Origin: JBCDBY01 sp039182715
Lineage (GTDB): Bacteria; Planctomycetota; PLA2
DNA: 14,662 bases
Direction of reading: 5' to 3'
Assembly (NCBI GenBank): GCA_039182715.1
Contig: JBCDBY010000093.1
Span: forward strand, 1 to 14,662
Shown here: positions 12,271 through 14,662 of the stretch, piece after piece
Numbering within the stretch: the stretch's first letter is position 1
How the letters are laid out: every line of letters begins with the position of its first letter
Notes under the pieces: model-generated
What the model was told of the DNA's origin: nothing
Seen by the model: the letters and a program-made list of their open reading frames with translations, nothing else
Database searches by the model: none
Made by a program: the position numbers and the translations under genes

Positions 12271-13149
12271 CAACGCCAGCTCGTAAATCACCAGGTCGTG
12301 CTTGCGCTCGAACCCGGCGTCGACGTACCGCGACAGCACCGTCGGATCGTTGCCGACCACCACGAAGTCGAAGAACTCGACCTCCGGGCGTTCGAACGCG
12401 GCGCGCACGCTCTCCCAGAGCAGCAGGTTGCCGAGGCCCTTGTGCAGCAGGTTGGGCGGGCCGTCGAGATGCTCGAGCGTCGCCACGTCGCCCGAGCGCA
12501 CGTCGACCTCGGCGAAGCCGATGATGAGACGGCGCTGGTAGGCGAGCAGCATGATGTACTCGCTGGTCTTGAGCACCGAGCGCGTCTGCTTCTCCGTGCG
12601 CGGCACGAGCTTGCGGACGAACTCGTGGGCGTCTTCCCAGTCGTCGTACGTCGCCTGCCGCACCTTGATGCCCTCGAGGTGCAGGTTGCCGAAGCTCTCC
12701 GGCCGGCCCAGGCGCAGGACCGAGTTGCAGGCGATCGTCTTGAAGCCGGCCGCCTCGAGCAGCGCACGCGCCGCCTGGTTCATGCCGCCCACCGTCGCGC
12801 GCAGCTCCTTCTGCCGCGCGTCACGCGCCTGCTGGACCAGATCGTCGATCAGCAGACGGCCGTACCCGCGGTGGCGATGCACCGGATGGACCATCGGCCC
12901 GACGAGCTGGGCGCGCTTGAGATCGTCGGAATAGTCGACCGCCCCGTATGCGACCACGGTGCCGTCGGCGTCGATCACGCGCGGGTGCCGGGCGGTCTGC
13001 TTGCCGCGCGCACCCGCGTCCGCGAGCACCTCGAGCTCGGTGTTGGGCGGCCAGGGGTCGACGAAGTCCTTCGGCCGGGTGCGCACCAGGCGGACGAGTT
13101 CGGCCACGGAGGCGGAATCGGTGCCGGCGAACGCGCGCACCTGCGCCAT
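12268..13149 (-). CDS. Tandem GNAT-family N-acetyltransferase
   Basis: 293 residues from ATG 13149, preceded by AAGGGG at good spacing; an in-frame ATG at 13194 would add 15 residues and overlap the start of the divergent crotonase gene, so it is less likely. Two GNAT units can be seen. The first (about 1-150) has the acetyl-CoA motif RHRGYGRLL at 92-100, followed by AARALLEAAGF at 126-136. The second (about 160-293) has a matching loop KGLGNLLLWES at 237-247 and a motif-B-like strand FFDFVVVGNDPTVLSRYVDA at 259-278. Such double-GNAT proteins usually keep one active site; here both acetyl-CoA loops retain GxG. The substrate could be an amine, antibiotic or protein. It is a lone gene, convergent with the SDR gene and divergent from the crotonase gene. 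Confidence 0.85.
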   Translation of the reverse strand: MAQVRAFAGTDSASVAELVRLVRTRPKDFVDPWPPNTELEVLADAGARGKQTARHPRVIDADGTVVAYGAVDYSDDLKRAQLVGPMVHPVHRHRGYGRLLIDDLVQQARDARQKELRATVGGMNQAARALLEAAGFKTIACNSVLRLGRPESFGNLHLEGIKVRQATYDDWEDAHEFVRKLVPRTEKQTRSVLKTSEYIMLLAYQRRLIIGFAEVDVRSGDVATLEHLDGPPNLLHKGLGNLLLWESVRAAFERPEVEFFDFVVVGNDPTVLSRYVDAGFERKHDLVIYELAL

Positions 13150-13192
13150 CGCTACCCCTTCGTGCTGGCCTTCCGGTAAAACACCATCCGTC

Positions 13193-13984
13193 ATGGAATC
13201 ACCCTTCGAACTCGAGTTTCGGGATCGTATCGCTCTCCTTACCTTCTGTCGGCCCAAAACGCTCAATTCCTTGACCTTCGAGGTCTATGCCGAGCTGGTC
13301 CGTTTTTTCGAGGGGGCGCCCCGGGACGACCGGTTCGACGTCGTGGTGATCACCGGGGAGGGCCGCGGATTCTGCTCCGGCGGTGACGTCCACGAGATCA
13401 TCGGGGAGCTGTTCAGCCGCGACATGAAGGGCATGATCGAGTTCACCCGCATGACGGGCGATCTCGTGAAGGCGATCCGGCTGGTCGATAAGCCGGTCCT
13501 GGCGGCGATGAACGGCATGGCCGCCGGCGCGGGCGCCGTCATCGCGCTCGCCTGCGACCTGCGCGTCATGGCGCGCAGCGCGAGCTTTCGGTTCCTGTTC
13601 ACCCAGGTCGGCCTCACGGGCGCCGACATGGGCGCCGGCTATCTGCTCCCCCACGTCGTCGGCCTCTCCAAGGCGACCGAGATGCTCATGCTGGGCGAGA
13701 AGGTCACCGCCGAGAACGCCGAGCGATTCGGACTGGCGAACAAGGTCGTCGACGACGGCGACGTGCTCGACGCGACCATGGCGTGGGCGGAGACGCTCGC
13801 CAAGGGCCCGCGGCTCGCGCTCTCGATGACCAAGCGCATGATCCAGAACGAGCTCACGATGGACGTCGTCAGCGCCATCGAGGCGGAGGCGCAGGCGCAG
13901 GCGCTGCTGCTGCAGGGCAAGGATCACCGCGCGTTCTACGAGGCGTTCAAGGAGAAGCGCGAGCCGCGCTTCACGGGCGAATGA
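13193..13984 (+). CDS. Enoyl-CoA hydratase/isomerase (crotonase) family protein
   Basis: 263 residues from ATG 13193. The crotonase fold is clear: N-terminal LTFCRPKTLNSL at 16-27, the two oxyanion-hole segments GRGFCSGGDV at 58-67 and NGMAAGAGA at 107-115, then VGLTGADMGAGYLLPHVVGL at 139-158. The two catalytic glutamates of classical enoyl-CoA hydratase (E144 and E164 of the rat enzyme) are replaced by V116 and F136 in a by-eye alignment. D145 in GADMG falls near the catalytic aspartate of dienoyl-CoA isomerases, so an isomerase or another crotonase reaction is more likely than standard hydration. The stop overlaps the acyl-CoA dehydrogenase start (ATGA), and the pair probably works on the same acyl-CoA. 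The reading frame is open further upstream, but that part is antisense to the acetyltransferase gene. Confidence 0.9.
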   Translation: MESPFELEFRDRIALLTFCRPKTLNSLTFEVYAELVRFFEGAPRDDRFDVVVITGEGRGFCSGGDVHEIIGELFSRDMKGMIEFTRMTGDLVKAIRLVDKPVLAAMNGMAAGAGAVIALACDLRVMARSASFRFLFTQVGLTGADMGAGYLLPHVVGLSKATEMLMLGEKVTAENAERFGLANKVVDDGDVLDATMAWAETLAKGPRLALSMTKRMIQNELTMDVVSAIEAEAQAQALLLQGKDHRAFYEAFKEKREPRFTGE

Positions 13985-14662
13985 GCGACCTGAGAGAGAG
14001 GGTCCGCGCGAGCGCCGCGCAGCACGTGGCGCCGGTCGCGCGACGCATGGACGAGGAGCGCGTCTTCCTGCGCGAGCCGCTCGAGGCGCTGGCGCGCGAC
14101 GGGTTGGTCGGCGCGCCCATCCCCGCGGCCTACGGCGGCGCCGGCATGAGCAACGTCGAGAGCGTGATCGTCTACGAGGAGATCGGTCGCGTCTGCTCGT
14201 CCACGCGCGGCTTTCTCGCCGTCCAGGTCGGCCTCGTCGCGCAGTGCATCCTCGACTGGGGCAGCGAAGAGCAGAAGCAGCGCTGGCTGCCGAAGATGGC
14301 CACCGGCGAGCTGGTCGGCGCCATCGCGATGACCGAGCCAAACACCGGTTCCGATTTACAGGCCGTTTCGACCACGGCTGTCAAGGACGGCAACGACTAC
14401 GTCATCAACGGCTCCAAGACCTACATCACCAACGGCCAGCACGCGGACCTGGTGATCGTCGTCGCTAAGACCGGCCCCGGCGAGGGCTCCAAAGGTATCT
14501 CGCTGATCGTCATCGAGACCGAAGGCAACGTCGGCTTCAAGCGCGGCCGCAACCTTAAGAAGATGGGCATGCCCGCCGCCGACACCTCAGAGCTGTTCTT
14601 CGAGGACTGTCGGGTGCCGATCGAGAATCGGCTGGGCGAGGACGAAGGCAAAGGCTTCATCC
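13981..14662 (+). CDS. Acyl-CoA dehydrogenase, N-terminal part (3' end outside window)
   Basis: 227 residues are visible from ATG 13981, which overlaps the crotonase stop by four bases (ATGA), and the frame is open to the end of the window. The N-terminal helical domain (about 1-112) includes YEEIGRVCSS at 65-74 and GSEEQKQRWLPKMATGE at 94-110. The middle beta domain starts with the family signature AMTEPNTGSD at 116-125 and continues with YVINGSKTYITNG at 140-152. These residues bind FAD and substrate. The catalytic glutamate and the second FAD-binding part should lie beyond the window. The enzyme introduces a double bond into an acyl-CoA and passes electrons to ETF. Chain-length preference cannot be told. 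From about 14340 the third codon positions are more AT-rich than in the genes before (GATTTA, CTTAAG, GCTAAG). Confidence 0.92.
   Translation, partial: MSDLRERVRASAAQHVAPVARRMDEERVFLREPLEALARDGLVGAPIPAAYGGAGMSNVESVIVYEEIGRVCSSTRGFLAVQVGLVAQCILDWGSEEQKQRWLPKMATGELVGAIAMTEPNTGSDLQAVSTTAVKDGNDYVINGSKTYITNGQHADLVIVVAKTGPGEGSKGISLIVIETEGNVGFKRGRNLKKMGMPAADTSELFFEDCRVPIENRLGEDEGKGFI

Noticed and set aside
13176..13182. TAAAAC as a -10 box for the crotonase gene
   Set aside because: It matches the consensus poorly and is 10 nt from the ATG, so it does not fit the pattern of the other boxes.

Overview
The window is a very GC-rich, densely coded stretch of bacterial chromosome holding 15 protein genes, two of them cut by the window ends (PDZ protein at the left, acyl-CoA dehydrogenase at the right). 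No tRNA, rRNA, transposase, phage gene or CRISPR array was seen. Several traits suggest an uncultured environmental bacterium of the Planctomycetota / Acidobacteriota / Myxococcota kind: GC-rich codon use, an exported HEAT-repeat protein, an ECF sigma factor paired with a membrane protein carrying a secretin-N-like domain, a MEMO-family protein with a PqqD-like N-terminus, and long inverted repeats built on CCACGGAGGCACGGAG. The phylum is an inference and is not fixed by anything visible.

Left part (1-3534, + strand): a PDZ-domain C-terminus, then an AmmeMemoRadiSam protein B (MEMO family), a 98-residue helical protein preceded by a good sigma-54-like -24/-12 match, a TPR-like/zincin metalloprotease bracketed by two copies of an inverted-repeat element (about 123 and 135 bp), and a small lipoprotein.

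Middle (8007 down to 3523, - strand): a tightly packed four-gene unit with junctions of 8-nt overlap, 6-nt gap and 1-nt TGATG overlap. It encodes an ECF sigma factor, a single-pass membrane protein (putative anti-sigma or sensor), a fused class II aldolase/short-chain dehydrogenase of the rhamnulose-phosphate aldolase/lactaldehyde dehydrogenase type, and an exported HEAT-repeat protein. Its last gene overlaps the convergent lipoprotein gene by 12 bp.

Right part (8062-12203, + strand): a five-gene redox run with an exported single-CxxCH protein, a PaaA-like diiron oxygenase with all six expected iron ligands, a YqhA-family membrane protein, an Old-Yellow-Enzyme flavoprotein that ends in a fibronectin type III domain, and a short-chain dehydrogenase. 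A convergent tandem-GNAT acetyltransferase follows, then a divergent crotonase/acyl-CoA dehydrogenase pair linked by an ATGA overlap. Together these suggest oxidative handling of an organic (perhaps CoA-linked) substrate, but the substrate cannot be read from the sequence.

The most unusual items are the OYE-FN3 fusion, the PaaA-like oxygenase without PaaB/C/D/E neighbours but beside a cytochrome-like protein, the sigma-factor/aldolase/HEAT unit, and a recurring TANNNT-like box 6-8 nt before start codons, which hints at leaderless transcription.
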